Assembly (NCBI GenBank): GCA_016647705.1
Contig: CM028335.1
Location: 2,976,001-3,040,000 of the forward strand
Length of the DNA stretch: 64,000 bases
Direction of reading: 5' to 3'
From: Eucommia ulmoides
Lineage: Eukaryota; Streptophyta; Magnoliopsida; Garryales; Eucommiaceae
Shown: piece after piece, positions 45,827 to 58,080 of the stretch
How the letters are laid out: every line of letters begins with the position of its first letter
Position numbering within the stretch: position 1 is the stretch's first letter
Made by a program: the position numbers and the translations under genes
Notes under the pieces: model-generated
Told to the model about the DNA's origin: nothing
Database searches by the model: none
Seen by the model: the letters and a program-made list of their open reading frames with translations, nothing else

Positions 45827-48760
45827 TGATCGCTCAAATTTAATTCTTAATTTAAGCGTAAAATATTTCGTAGTATAATGCTTAAGTATAGGTGTCAAAC
45901 CACATGGATTGGATTGTAACTATTAATTTTGTATTTTATTTTTCTTGAGTGAAATAAAAGATTTTGGTTGGATTTCGAATTTTGATAATGAAATAGTAGA
46001 AAATTAATCAATTGAGATAAAATATATATAAAGGTTCAGGTTAGAGACATGCATAAATTCATAAATTTATCTTGTAAATTTTATTCTTATTTCTTTCATT
46101 CAGTGTGTAATCAAGTAATACTAACTACAAGTTAATATTAGCACGAAAGATAAATCGATCACTTAATTGGGATAAAATATCTTCACGATTCAATTCCTAT
46201 ATTAACCAATCTAAGGTGAATTAATCGTTTAGTATAACTTATCCAATTAAGTCGTATCGATACCAATTAAAACTGATTGTAAAACTGTTAAATTTAAACC
46301 ACAGGTATTAGATCTAACATTAGAGATACGAATATATTCAGATATAAATCTTTATAACAACATTTAGAACATAAACTATTCCAGAAAAATGTTTAAGATC
46401 ACAATCCTCGATTTACAACCTTACACACATAAGAATAAAATATACTTAGAACAAGAGCAAAATTACATAGATAATTTTGAGAAGAAATATAGTCCTAACC
46501 CGATTTTGCCTTAGCCGTTCATAGCGGTTGTCCTTCTCAAATGATTTCCAATATAACCCATTGAAGAACTTCCCAAACAGTGGCCGTAGGAACCGAAAAT
46601 GAAGAAGGAAAAAAAAACTAAAACTAAAAATAAAAATATCCAAATTAATGAAAAACTAGTTTTAGACTCGCATATTATGCGGTTCTAGTAAAAAGATGGT
46701 ATATTTGTTTGAATGTTAAACATACGTACAATTAATCCTTTAATTTTATAATTCATATATTTTGTGAAAATATAGAAAAAATAAATTTTAATTTTAAAAA
46801 ATAAAAATAAAATTACAACAAAATTTTTTGTTAATGTCAATCTTTAAAACTATTAATGTCATCACCCATATTTAATTTTTAAAAAAAAAAGGTTTCTAAA
46901 TGGGCTTTTCAAAAGTTTTTATTTATTTATTTATTTTCAAATAATGGTTTTACAATAATATAATAGGTCTATTTTAATATTTTTTAAAAGTTTCTATTAT
47001 TTGGTTAAAAATTGTTAGAATACTCTTTTGAACAAATAAAATTTAATAAATTTTATATGTAATTAATAGATGAAGAAAGTGAATTTTATTAAATGGTTGG
47101 ACAGAAAGAAAGCGAACCATGAACTATATGGGTAAGTTTCAATGATGTCCTTTGTCATTTTGAAAACTTACAACGATATCCTGCGTAATTTGAAATATAT
47201 TTCCGACACCCTTTTCGTTTAATGTTAAATATAAAATTACTTATTTGCCCTTGTTACTTTACAATTAAAAATTTAGTTAAAACTATCTAATAAAAGAATT
47301 ACTCTTGTAACTCTCTTAAAAGAATTACAATTTTGGACAAATTTGATTTTTTTATTTAAATTTTGTTTACCTAATACATTTTCAATTATAATTTTTCTTT
47401 TATTATTTTTCGGATCAATTGTTGGTTGCTACATATTGTTTTAGTATTTGAAGAGTATTTAGTGCTGAATTTTTTAAATTTAAAATTATTCTGAGAAATA
47501 AATATTATTGGTTTATGTAATAATTTTCAATTCCATTTTTCAATTACTTTTGAGATCGAATAATGGTTTGTCACAATTTTTTGAGTATATAAAGAGAATT
47601 GCTACTGATTTTTTAAAATTTAACATTATTCTAAGAACTAAATATTTTTTATCTATAAAATTTACTTACAATTTATATATAAACTATTTCATTTAGTTAT
47701 AGTTTTTTTTTTTTTTTGAATTGGTTAGTGAAGTTTTCATATGAGAAATTATATAGTAATATTTTCACTCATATTATAAAACAATGAGTTTGTGGATTTT
47801 TTAATTGCTATGTCTTTACTATTTATTATGTTTGTACATTTTATCTTGATTTGTATATGAAATTATTTGCATAAAAAAAATCATTACTTCTATCAACACT
47901 TATATAAGAAACAAATAATATAAAGAAATAAAAAATATTATTTTTTAAAATAAAAAGTCTAGTAAGTATAAAATTATTTGCATAAAAAGAAAAAAAAATC
48001 ATTATTTCTATCAACACTAAAATGAGAAACAAAGAATATATATATAAAAAAAAAAGTCTAGTAAGTAAAACATTTATAATTTTTATTTATTTATTTATCA
48101 TTTAAAACTTATTTAAATAAAATTTTATTTATTTTTATTTATTTATGAGCATTTAATTGGGATTTTAAAAATGTGAATTGAGAATGAATGAGAATGCAAA
48201 AAATATATTTATTGAGCTATTATTCATTCTCAAGTTTTGTCTTTCACTTTTAATATATAATATAGATCTTCCTAAAATATCAACAGCAAAAAGAGACAAA
48301 AATGGAAAATACATAGAAAAATTGGCCGCCTCGTAATCTGCTGACCCTTTGGCCTTTAATTTCCATTAATTCACCCTTTACTTCTATTGATCAACTCCAA
48401 AAATAGTCCAATTTTGATTGCTATTTAGCTCCCCATGAAATGAATAAGGAACAAAATAAATTGCATTGACTAGCCCTTCGTGTGTAAATAAATTATGTCT
48501 CCTCCATTTGGTAACGGTTCCCTTAATTAGGGAATCGTTACCCATTTCGCAAGCAAGTCGAATCTTAGGGTCGGATCACAATTTTGTTCCATCTTGTCTT
48601 CTTTTCTTTAGCTATTTTTTACTCTTATTTGGCATTTCTTTATTTTTGAACTTATTCCTACAAAAATAATAAATTGTCTTATTACTAATTAAAATTAATA
48701 AAAATAATATCAAAAGTGTAGATTAAGAGTGAAAATTTAGTATAAAATTGAGAATGATCA
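45827..48760 (-). repeat. 3' LTR of the Athila-type element (2.9 kb)
   Basis: Plus-strand ends are TGATCGCTCAAATTTAATTC and GAGAATGATCA. It matches the LTR at 54947-59143 except for about 1.83 kb (about 46497-48325) that the other LTR lacks. That stretch is AT-rich with TTTA-type repeats and no frame. Confidence 0.82.
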
Positions 48761-49505
48761 CACCCCTACACTTACATTTTGCTAGTCCTCGAGCAAAAAA
48801 AAAAAAAAACACTTTCATAGGGAACACGATTGCATTTAGCATATGCAATAAGTCTTTAAACCCCTAGGCGATCCCTAGAGGACGAGTTTTAATTTCGTGA
48901 AGATTTACAGTGATGATATCTACGAACATCTATACCTCTTATAATAATCTTTTAAGTACAATAGGTAGAGTTCAAAAGTATATTTATTAGTAGAAGACAT
49001 ACTTATCGAAGAGTATCACTATTATTTCTGTCAGAAAACACTCAATTTAATTCCACGTCTTACTTTGTTCAAACGGCTCAATCTCAAGTGTAAGTCATCT
49101 CAACAAACATTAGCAAATTGTTGAATTTCAACCTCAAAAAGGACTTCATTCTTCTCTCTAATATTTTATTTATATAATTTTTTTAAGCAATTAATATATG
49201 CAATGTTAGTCTTACTAGGCTTTCTAGGATGTCCATGTAGCAAGTGTTGGGTCATTAGGTGTTGAGACACCCTAAAAAATTTAATTACTCAAACATCCTA
49301 GACTTCAAGATTAATCGATCAATTTTTTTATTATAATAATTATTTTTTTTTTCACAATTTTTTTTATTGTTATTAGAAAGACGAACACAAATTCATATTT
49401 TTAACTGCTATTCAATAATTCGCTACCATGAGCTAAGATTACCAACTTGATGTTCATAGTGATTATTTATTTATTATTAGTAGTAGTATTTTTATTTTTT
49501 TATTT

Positions 49506-49551
<46 letters not shown>

Positions 49552-50258
49552 TTCTTTTTTCTTTTTTTTTTCAAAAGAAATTGTACTTATTTATTTTTAT
49601 ATTTTATTTATTTGTTTTTGTTTTTTGTTTTTTTTTTAATTATTATTTTAATTTGACTCATGGTTTATTAATTGAGGAAAATTTAACTAGTCATGAAAAT
49701 ATGATAAATGAGAATTGCCATACATGAAATAAAAGTAAAAATTGCAAAGCAACAACACAAGATTAAAAATAAATTAAAATGATACAAGAGCTACGGTTGG
49801 CCGGGTAAGGTTAAGGGTGAGTGGTGGATGAATTAGCATACTTGTGGGATTGGCGAATCCATTTGTCGACATCGTTAGGATACATGTGGGGCACAAACTT
49901 TTCTAGGAGGTGTCGTTGGAATCGCATTTCGGTTTGTAAAGCGCCCATTTTATCGGATGGATTGGCATTGTTAAACGTGGGGGTCTGTGGTAAAAATCGT
50001 GTCATAAATTGGAAGTGTGGTGTCTATTCGCTTGTCCCGAAAGTGAGCATAGGAGTGAGATCAGTCGGTTCATTTGGTGCGAAACGACATTCGTCTGTGC
50101 TCAAGATTTAAGTAAGAAATCGGGGGGTACTGAAGGTGCAGACGGATATTTGTGGAATGACGGGCATGCACTATTTCCACTGAGTGTAGGATTCCCGTTA
50201 AATATGATTTTGGCGACCGAGAAGTAACAGTGTTCAAAGGCGGCGACTAAATATTGGA

Positions 50259-50756
50259 TCATCGCTTCGCAACGTTGGGCATCATTGCCTGATGGTCGCA
50301 GGTTGTGGTGGAAAATGATGTTGAGGACCTACCCCATACTGGGAGGAGGGTACGCTCAGTTTCCAAGCCTTCATCTTCTGTTAGTCGTCCGTCAATCAGG
50401 TGATTAGAAAAGGTAGATGAATTCGACATGTACGGTGGTAGAAGCCCGTAATAGTCTTCATAATTGATATGGAGTTTTAATGCCCACACAATTCCTTCTA
50501 CAGAAATGTAGATTAGTTGTCCGTCGATCTCTGTGGTGATACGCTTATGGCCGCCAACAACGTTTGTTCCGACGATAAACTTTGTTTTTTCGTAGAAGAG
50601 TTGAACTATTCGAGGGTAAATAGGAATGTTTGGCGGAGAAATTATGAAGTGGAGTTTCATTTGAGAAAAATATCGGAGTGCTGGGAGGTATTCACTGAGT
50701 TCATGGATATACTCCAAATTAAAGTTGGTTTCGTATCGGAACGAGATTTTAATCAT
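50259..50756 (-). pseudogene. Athila-type extra ORF (plant transposon protein domain) remnant
   Basis: Lying after pol in the Athila-like element, the minus-strand reading includes PPNIPIYPRIVQLFYEKTKF and DGQLIYISVEGIVWALKLH. This resembles the 'putative plant transposon protein' domain found in the extra, env-position ORF of Athila elements and its relatives. No transmembrane segment argues for an envelope. It is a fossil part. Confidence 0.55.
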
Positions 50757-51525
50757 ATAAGGAGATGGAGTTTCGCCGCTGGATAGTGTTGCTTTAAGGC
50801 CATTGGTGGAGGTGGGTGTAAAACTTGAGAGAGAGAAAAAAATAAGTTATCGAAAGTTGAAGCAGTGGTTTCACTTAAGTGAGAGTTTCTCTCTTAGTTC
50901 TTCTTATAATGGGTGATGTTGGCTAATTATGGGCATATATGGTCCCTAAATTAAAAAGCTAAATTATGAGGAGAATAAATAAGGGAAGGTTGAAACAATG
51001 TTTTTTTTTTTTTGCTAGTTTAAGGTAGGTAGTTTATGAATATAATATATATGGAAACAGTGGCTGATATAATAAAAAGAATGATCACTTAAATAAATAT
51101 CGATTGAAATCAATTTTGGAGCATTAATGAGGAGATTATTTTAATTTCTAAAAAGTAATTCCACCTACACTTATTGACATTTAAATCAATATGGATTTGA
51201 GAAAGGTAATTAATATGAGATTAAAAGAGTTTTTTTTTTTTTTCTTTTTTTAATGGATATTCGTTCACATAATTTTTTTAAAAAATTATTATTAGATTTT
51301 TTTAGTACATTTCTAACTACTGGGTCTAGCCCATCAATTATATATAGTTTTTTATACTATTTTTTAATATTATTAATAGTTTAATTTTTTATTATTAATA
51401 ATTATTTATTTGTTATAATTATAATTATTGTTATTGTTATTTTTTTTTTCTTTTTATCAACAATTAATGGGTTGCCTCCCATTCAGTGCTAAATTTTATA
51501 TCTTCAGCCGGACGTGAAGGAAATG

Positions 51526-53770
51526 TCATGTATAAATTGAATGACTTAAGTGAAATGAGTCGATGACATCTCCTTCATTTATGGCTTCGACCATTGATTT
51601 TAGTTGTTGGCCATTAACTTTCATTCGTCGGCCATCCTTATGATCTTTAATCTCTACTGCTCCATTAGGATACACTTTGGTGACCACGAATGGTCCGTCC
51701 CATTTTGAGCATAATTTCCTGGAGAATAATCTCAATTTTGAGTTAAAGAGCCACACTTGCTGGTTAGGCTCAATGGATTTCTTTCGAATATTTTTGTCGT
51801 GGAAAGCTTTAGTTCTAACCTTATAGACTCTAGAGCTCTCATATGACTCATTTCTCAATTCTTCTAATTCTGTTAGTTGCAGTTTTCTGAGTGCACCGAC
51901 CTCTTTCAGGTCGAAGTTAAGGGCTTTAATTTCCCACATCGCTTGATGTTCTAATTCAATTGAGAGATGACAGACTTTGCCATACACTAATCGATATACG
52001 GACATTCCGATCGGGGTCTTATATGCGATACAATAGGCCCATAGCGCGTCGTTTAATCTTAATGACCAATCATTTCTATCGGGCCTAACCGTCTTTTCTA
52101 ATATATTTTTTACCTCCCTATTGGATACCTCAGCTTGCCCATTCGTTTGGGGATGATAAGGGGTGACCACTTTATGAGTAACAAAATATTTTCGCATAAG
52201 TGCTTCAAATGGATGGTTACAGAAATGACTCCGTTCATCACTTATTATAGCTCATGGTATCCCAAAACGACAAAATATTTCTTTTAGAAATTGCAACACA
52301 ACCTAATGGTCATTTGTTTTTGTTGCTATCGCTTTCACCCACTTGAAAAGATAATCGACAACTAGCAAAATGTATAGATTACCATAAGATTGTGGAAAGG
52401 GTCCTATGAAATCAATTCCCTACACATTGAACAATTCTACAACTAAAATGGGTTGAAAGGGCATCATATCTCTTCGAGAGATGGCTCCTAACTGTTGGTA
52501 TTGGAGGCATGCACGACAGTAGTTGTGTGCATCTTTAAAGAGTGTTCGCCAATAAAACCTGTATTGTAATATTTTTGCCGCGAAATTCTTTCATCCAAAA
52601 TGGCCCCCACCAGCTTGAATGTGACAGAAATTCAATATACTTTCCACTTCACTTTTCGGTACACACCGTCTAATGATTTGGTCTGAGCAATATTTAAAGA
52701 GATGAGGATCTTCCCAATAAAAAGATCTTATCTGTGAAAAGAAACGATCTTTATCCTGTTTTGACTAGTAAGATGGCATTTTTCCGGTAGCTAAATAATT
52801 AACAATATTAGCATACCACGGTGTGTGCTTGTGTGATATAGCTAATAGTTGTTCGTTCGGAAAAGTATCTCGAATAGGTTCCTCATCTCTAGGTCCCTCT
52901 ATAACTATCCTTGAAAGGTGGTCGGCAACAACGTTCTCTACTCCCTTTTTATCTCAGATTTCATAATCGAATTCTTAGAGTAAGAGTACCCACCTTATTA
53001 GTCGAGATTTTATTTCTTTCTTGGATAAGAGATACCACAAAGCGGCGTGATCCGAGAATATCACAACTTTAGATCCTATGCAGTTGGATCTAAGTTTATC
53101 CAAGGCATATACAACAGTGAGAAATTATTTCTCCGTTGTTGTATAATTCACTTGAGCACCGGAAAGGGTTTTGCTCGCATAGTATATCACATTCGGGACC
53201 TTTTCTATCCGTTGTCCCAAAACTGCTCCGATCGCATGGTCGGATGCATCACACATAATCTCAAAAGAGAAAGCATAGTTCAGTGACTAAATAATTGGGG
53301 TATTAGATAACATTTTCTTTAGTTGATTGAAAGCTTCTAAGCACGCTTCATTAAAGACAAATGGAGTATCTTCTGCAAAGAGATGGCACAATGGACAGAC
53401 AATTTTGCTAAAGTCTTTGATAAATCGTCGATAGAAACCTACATGGCCTAAGAATGAGCAAATTTGTTTCACCGTCTGAGGTGGTGGCAAACTTGCTATC
53501 AAATCAACCTTAACCTTATCTACTTCTATTCCTCTAGAGAACACTATATGTCCTAGAACAATTCCTTCTTAAACCATAAAATGACTTTTCTCCCAACTTA
53601 ACATGAGGTTTGTTTCTTCACATCTCTCCAAAACTCTAGCTAGATTTCGAAGGCAGTCATCAAAAGAGGTTCCGAACACAGAAAAATCATCCATGAATAC
53701 CTCCACAAATTTAGGATATTGAGAACTGAGATGGCAATCAGTTATCTGGTGAGATACGCTTTGACACAAC
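51526..53770 (-). pseudogene. Athila-type pol remnant (RT, RNase H, integrase)
   Basis: Minus-strand order is normal for Gypsy: reverse transcriptase with a FVEVFMDDFSVFG catalytic box near 53690, GHVGFYRRFIKDFSKI near 53430, RNase H to about 53000, an HHCC-type region near 52500 and integrase core to 51530 ending in a basic tail. The region is broken in several places. Confidence 0.85.
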
Positions 53771-54259
53771 GCACAAGGCTCAAAGGTTTAAGATTGAAGA
53801 AATATGGATTGATTATGATTCATCAATTGTCCTAGGGCTTTTGTTAACAATTCATTTTGATTTATTTCGTTAACCCCAGCTCTTTGGTTGGTTATTGGTG
53901 AGATTAAAATTTCTCTATCTCTTCTCCCTAACACATCATGTTGTAGTGAATTTTCACTTAAGTTTTCAAATAATTCTCATGCCTCATCTTCAAATTTCAT
54001 TAGAAATATGCCTCCACATGAAGCATCCACCATTTGACGGTTACTCTCATCTAGTCTTTCATTGAAGCTTTGCACTAATTGCCATCTTGGGCCTTGATGA
54101 TGTGGACTGCGCAATAATTCTTTTAATCATTCCCAACTTTCATGGAATTGTTCACCCGGAGATTGGGTGAACGTAGTAAGAGATCTTCTTACTTGACGTA
54201 ACTGCATCGTCAGACAATTTGGATATTCTAAAAGTTGTGCAAAGTTCCAAAAAGTCATC

Positions 54260-54562
54260 CTAATGTTTATATGGATTTTCTGTGCTCATTCCATAATAAT
54301 TAGGTAACATTTGAATTATTGACGATTTAATTTCAAAGTTATGCTCACCCGCTACAGTTGGTAAGCGGATACATGATGGGGATACGTACGTAGAAGCCGT
54401 GTAGTACTCCTTCAGGAATTTTGGTATATCTCCCATATTAGTTTCTTTGGTAATTGGTTCTAGTATAGGATTATTAAATTTAGATCTCACTTTTTTAAGA
54501 ACGTTGTCTAAAATAGAGTCTAAGAGTATATCCCTATGATTACGTGATCGTCTATTGTTCAT
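54260..54562 (-). pseudogene. Athila-type gag remnant
   Basis: The minus strand reads MNNRRSRNHRDILLDSILDN, then FEIKSSIIQMLPNYYGMSTENPYKH, the start of the Athila gag retrotransposon domain; more gag-like sequence (WNDFLELC-type region) continues to about 53800. It lies about 360 bases downstream of the primer-binding site. Confidence 0.7.
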
Positions 54563-54920
54563 GCATAGGTTTCCTCAATGTCAAATACTAAACCAATTTA
54601 ATTTTTTTAAAATTAAATTAAAATAGTACCACTAATTAATTTTATTTTATTTTCAATATTCAAGAGATAATATCCAATAAGCTTAAAAAAATAATTAAAT
54701 AAAAACAATAAAATAAAATAAAGAACAAGACTTGTAAATTAGAACATGGAACCTGGTGTCCATAAGTAATAATGACAATTGAATTCAATCCTTTTACTAA
54801 ATTCCAATCTGTAACAATAGAGTGTTCGCACGGTAATAATGAAAAATAAAATGAAATAAAATAAAATATGGATTTACCCTAATGGATGAAAAATAAGCAA
54901 AAATTAATAATTAACGTTGT

Positions 54921-54941
54921 CAATCCCCGGCAACGGCGCCA
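54921..54941 (-). other. Athila primer-binding site
   Basis: On the minus strand TGGCGCCGTTGCCGGGGA begins at 54941, five bases inside the 5' LTR edge. It is the typical Athila primer-binding site and fixes the element's orientation. Confidence 0.88.
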
Positions 54942-54996
54942 AAATTTAATCGCTCAAATTTAATTCCCAATTTAAGTGTAAAATATTTCGCAGTAT

Positions 54997-55038
54997 TGTA
55001 AGACCCCGACCTTGGACATATGTATAATTTAAGTCTCA

Positions 55039-55097
<59 letters not shown>

Positions 55098-58080
55098 AAG
55101 GCCCAAATCATAGCACATACGTTATTAATTGTTGCATTTTAAAGTATGGGAAAATTCGGGGTGAAGTTGGGTTAATTAAAATTTAAATTAAAAATGTAGG
55201 GGTCAATTTGCAAATTTAGACAACAATCTATCCAAAAATTTACATTTAACTTTTGAATTAAAACTTTTGGGAGTGAGATTGCAATTTAGAAAATGTTCAG
55301 GGTGAAATTACCATAATAAACTGTGAAGTGAACTCAAAATATGATTTTAAGAAATTAGGGGGGAGGGAAGAGTAATTTAGGCAAAGGGGGTTCTAGAAAC
55401 ATTTAGCAGTCCAATCTCTCAGCCGTGAGATCAACCGGTTGGCAGACGTTTTGGGGAAGTGGACGACGTGGCTTGAAGGGGGAGCATCCCCGTCCACTAA
55501 TTACATGCATATATATATATATATTCATGCCGCAGTGATCGGGAAAAAAAAAAAGGACAGAAAATCTAGAGAGAGAGGGGGTTCGGCCGGTGCTCCGATC
55601 GTCGCCGGCGGGGGTGTCGCCGTTCAGGCCGGTGGTGTGTGTTGCTGCTGTCGTGGGTATGTGGGAATTCTTCAGTGTGTATATGATCAGACGGGGGTGT
55701 GTGTGTGTCTCACGTAGGTGTGCTGTTCTGATCGCCAACGATCGTGTGTGTGTGTGGGTTGTCCGTTCGTCGGGCATGCATATGCTTTGTCTGTCGTTTA
55801 GCCCGTGATTCAGCCGGAGTATGCATGTGCGTTCTGTTCACCGGCAGTGCGTCGTTCATCCGTCGTGGGTGCTCTGTTCTGTCCGGCCGGCGATCGCACG
55901 CCTGTGTGTATGTCGCTGCTCGTCTGGTGGCGTGGGGGTGTTGCCGGTGTATGTGGGTTGTCGATCATTGGTATTGTCGGAGGTGTGTGAGTACTGGCAG
56001 TAAACCCAGAACCAGGAGTAGAGGAGAGAGAGGTCAGCGTGGGGGTAGTAGTGAGATTCGACGAGTATGGGTGTAAGTGGGTTCGGATGGTTGTCAATCG
56101 TCGGGGGTGGTGTTCGGCGGAGTGGGTGTTTTTCGTTTCTTGTTTTATGCGGCGTGGGTGTGGTGTGTGTTTCCGGACCAACGACACAGTGCGTGGAGGG
56201 GTGATCATCGGTTTTGTTCGGTCGGTGGGTATGTGGGTGCCTTTGTATGTGATTATTGACTCCGACGAAGTGTGGGTGGTCGGCCGTCGGCCGTCTGTGA
56301 TGGTGTGCGTATGTGTGTTCTGCCTTGCCGACGTGCGGTGCATGGCCTGCCGGTGGACACCCAAAGCAGAACAGAAACCGGGGAGGGGGGGGAGGGAGGG
56401 GGAGAAGAAAGAAAAAAGAAGAGAAGAAGAAAAAAAGAAAAAAAAAATTACAGGAAGAACCCCAATAGAATCTGAAATCCATCTCTCGACCTGTGAACGT
56501 TTCAAAATGGGTAACGTTTTTCGTTGAATTTATTTTAGTTTAGCAAATTAAACTAACGTATCGAAAATTTTGTAGCGGGAATAATAAATTTGGGAATGCA
56601 GTAACTTTTAACGAAATGAGAATTTACTAAATAATAATTTTACATAATAAAATGTGGAGAATGGGAAAATACGGAACATAGGGCCTGCATTTGCATGATT
56701 GGGTTTTTTTTTACCTAAAATATTAATTTAGGCCTTGTCACTAATAGGTTCGCAGGCACCGGAGTAAAGTTAGAGTATAGTCGGTAAAAGCTTTTGGGAG
56801 CGAATCACGAGGTGAGTGTACTGTCTTCTTGCGAAACTATTTTTCTATGTATCTATATGATGGAATATGTATTTACTTAAACTGTATGAATTTATAAATG
56901 ATATGGTTCAAGCAGGATTTGGGTGAGTTGGTAAACTGGATTTTCGGAAGATTTCGGTGGTTTTTGAAATGAAGTTGAAAATGAATTTTTTATGGATTTG
57001 GTGAAATCAGACGGTGTTTTTAAAAAGAATAGAAAACATCTAGGTTTTTTTTTTCTAAAAATGTCTGGTTTTCTAAAAATTAAAGGTGGAAAAGTGGTTT
57101 TGATAAAATCAGACGTTTTCCTTAAAAGAAAGTGTGAAATATGATTTTTTTTTTTAATTCAAAAGTTGGTTTTGAGGAAAAGAGATAGACGTGGTGATTT
57201 GACGAGGTTGAGTAGACAATATTTATTGAGTTGTGATTCGATGATACTGTATTTGATTTGACGATGTCATACATTTATCTGTTTCGGTAGAGTGAGGTTA
57301 TCCGCTTCGGCGGAGTGATGTTATCCGCTTCGGCGGAGTGATGTTTATCTGCTTCGACAGAGTGATGTTAGACGTTATACTGTACAGTTATTATCCATTT
57401 TGGCGAAGTAATGGGTGTTCGTAGGAAGGCATATCCTACGGATGGTACGGTACCGTTGCAAACTCCCGATCGTGAGGTTAAAACGATCACTAGGGTTGGC
57501 CAGCGTGTGTGTGTTTGAGAGGATGTTTTGAGATGTAGTATTTTGCTTATACTGGGTGATTTATTGTTTATTATGGTGATTGGCATGATTCTTATACTAA
57601 ATGATTTTACATGGAACTTATATATAGTGCTTTATTCTCACTGCTAATATTATAAAAACTTTTACGAGCTACGTAATGTTTACATATTTAAGCTTGATCC
57701 ATGTAGATGTTGCAGAATAAATTATTATTATTATAAAAATATTTTACTAAAAAGGCAATACACTCGCAGGTGAAATGGTTAGGAGTCGGTCGGTCTCCTA
57801 CTAGCGCTAGATAGAGTTATGCGGATCTCGCGATAGAGTCAATCGAGATAAATTTTGGGACGAGGTGTCAGGGATGAATATAAGTGAGAGTCATGGGATT
57901 AGTTTGGTTGTTCTTATAATTCGGGACGGTGTATCCCTATCAGATGGAATTGTGTATAGGTGATATAGTAAAAAAAGAAAAATTTTATATTGTCGTATTG
58001 TGGTTGGTTAGTCAGATAGGTGATGTCATATCGACGTCATGCCGGCCCCACATGAAGGGTGTCCGGGGTGGGGTGTGACA
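54997..58080 (+). repeat. Very long solo LTR (copy 2, 3.08 kb), Gypsy-type ends
   Basis: Starts TGTAAGACCCCGACC and ends GGGGTGTGACA, with a perfect target duplication AGTAT at 54992-54996 and 58081-58085. It has the same order of parts as copy 1 (10615-13175): (TA)n tract, GT/GATCGTCG-rich stretch (55580-56330), AT-rich stretch, TAGGTTCGCAGGCACCGG block, GAGGTGAGTGTACTGTCTTC block, a minisatellite (57274-57370), ACTCCCGATCGTGAGG block and GC-rich end. A second TGTAAGGCCCAAA start-like sequence occurs at 55095. It is nested in the Athila LTR. Confidence 0.88.
57274..57370 (+). repeat. Minisatellite, 23-bp unit, inside solo LTR copy 2
   Basis: About four units of TTATCCGCTTCGGCGGAGTG then ATG, the middle two identical. 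It occupies the same place, just before ACTCCCGATCGTGAGG, as the unrelated 42-44-bp array in copy 1. Confidence 0.8.

Noticed and set aside
55590-56527. Overlapping open frames on both strands, up to 231 codons
   Set aside because: Same GT-rich block of the second solo LTR. Open by composition, with stops rare on both strands; no recognisable protein.
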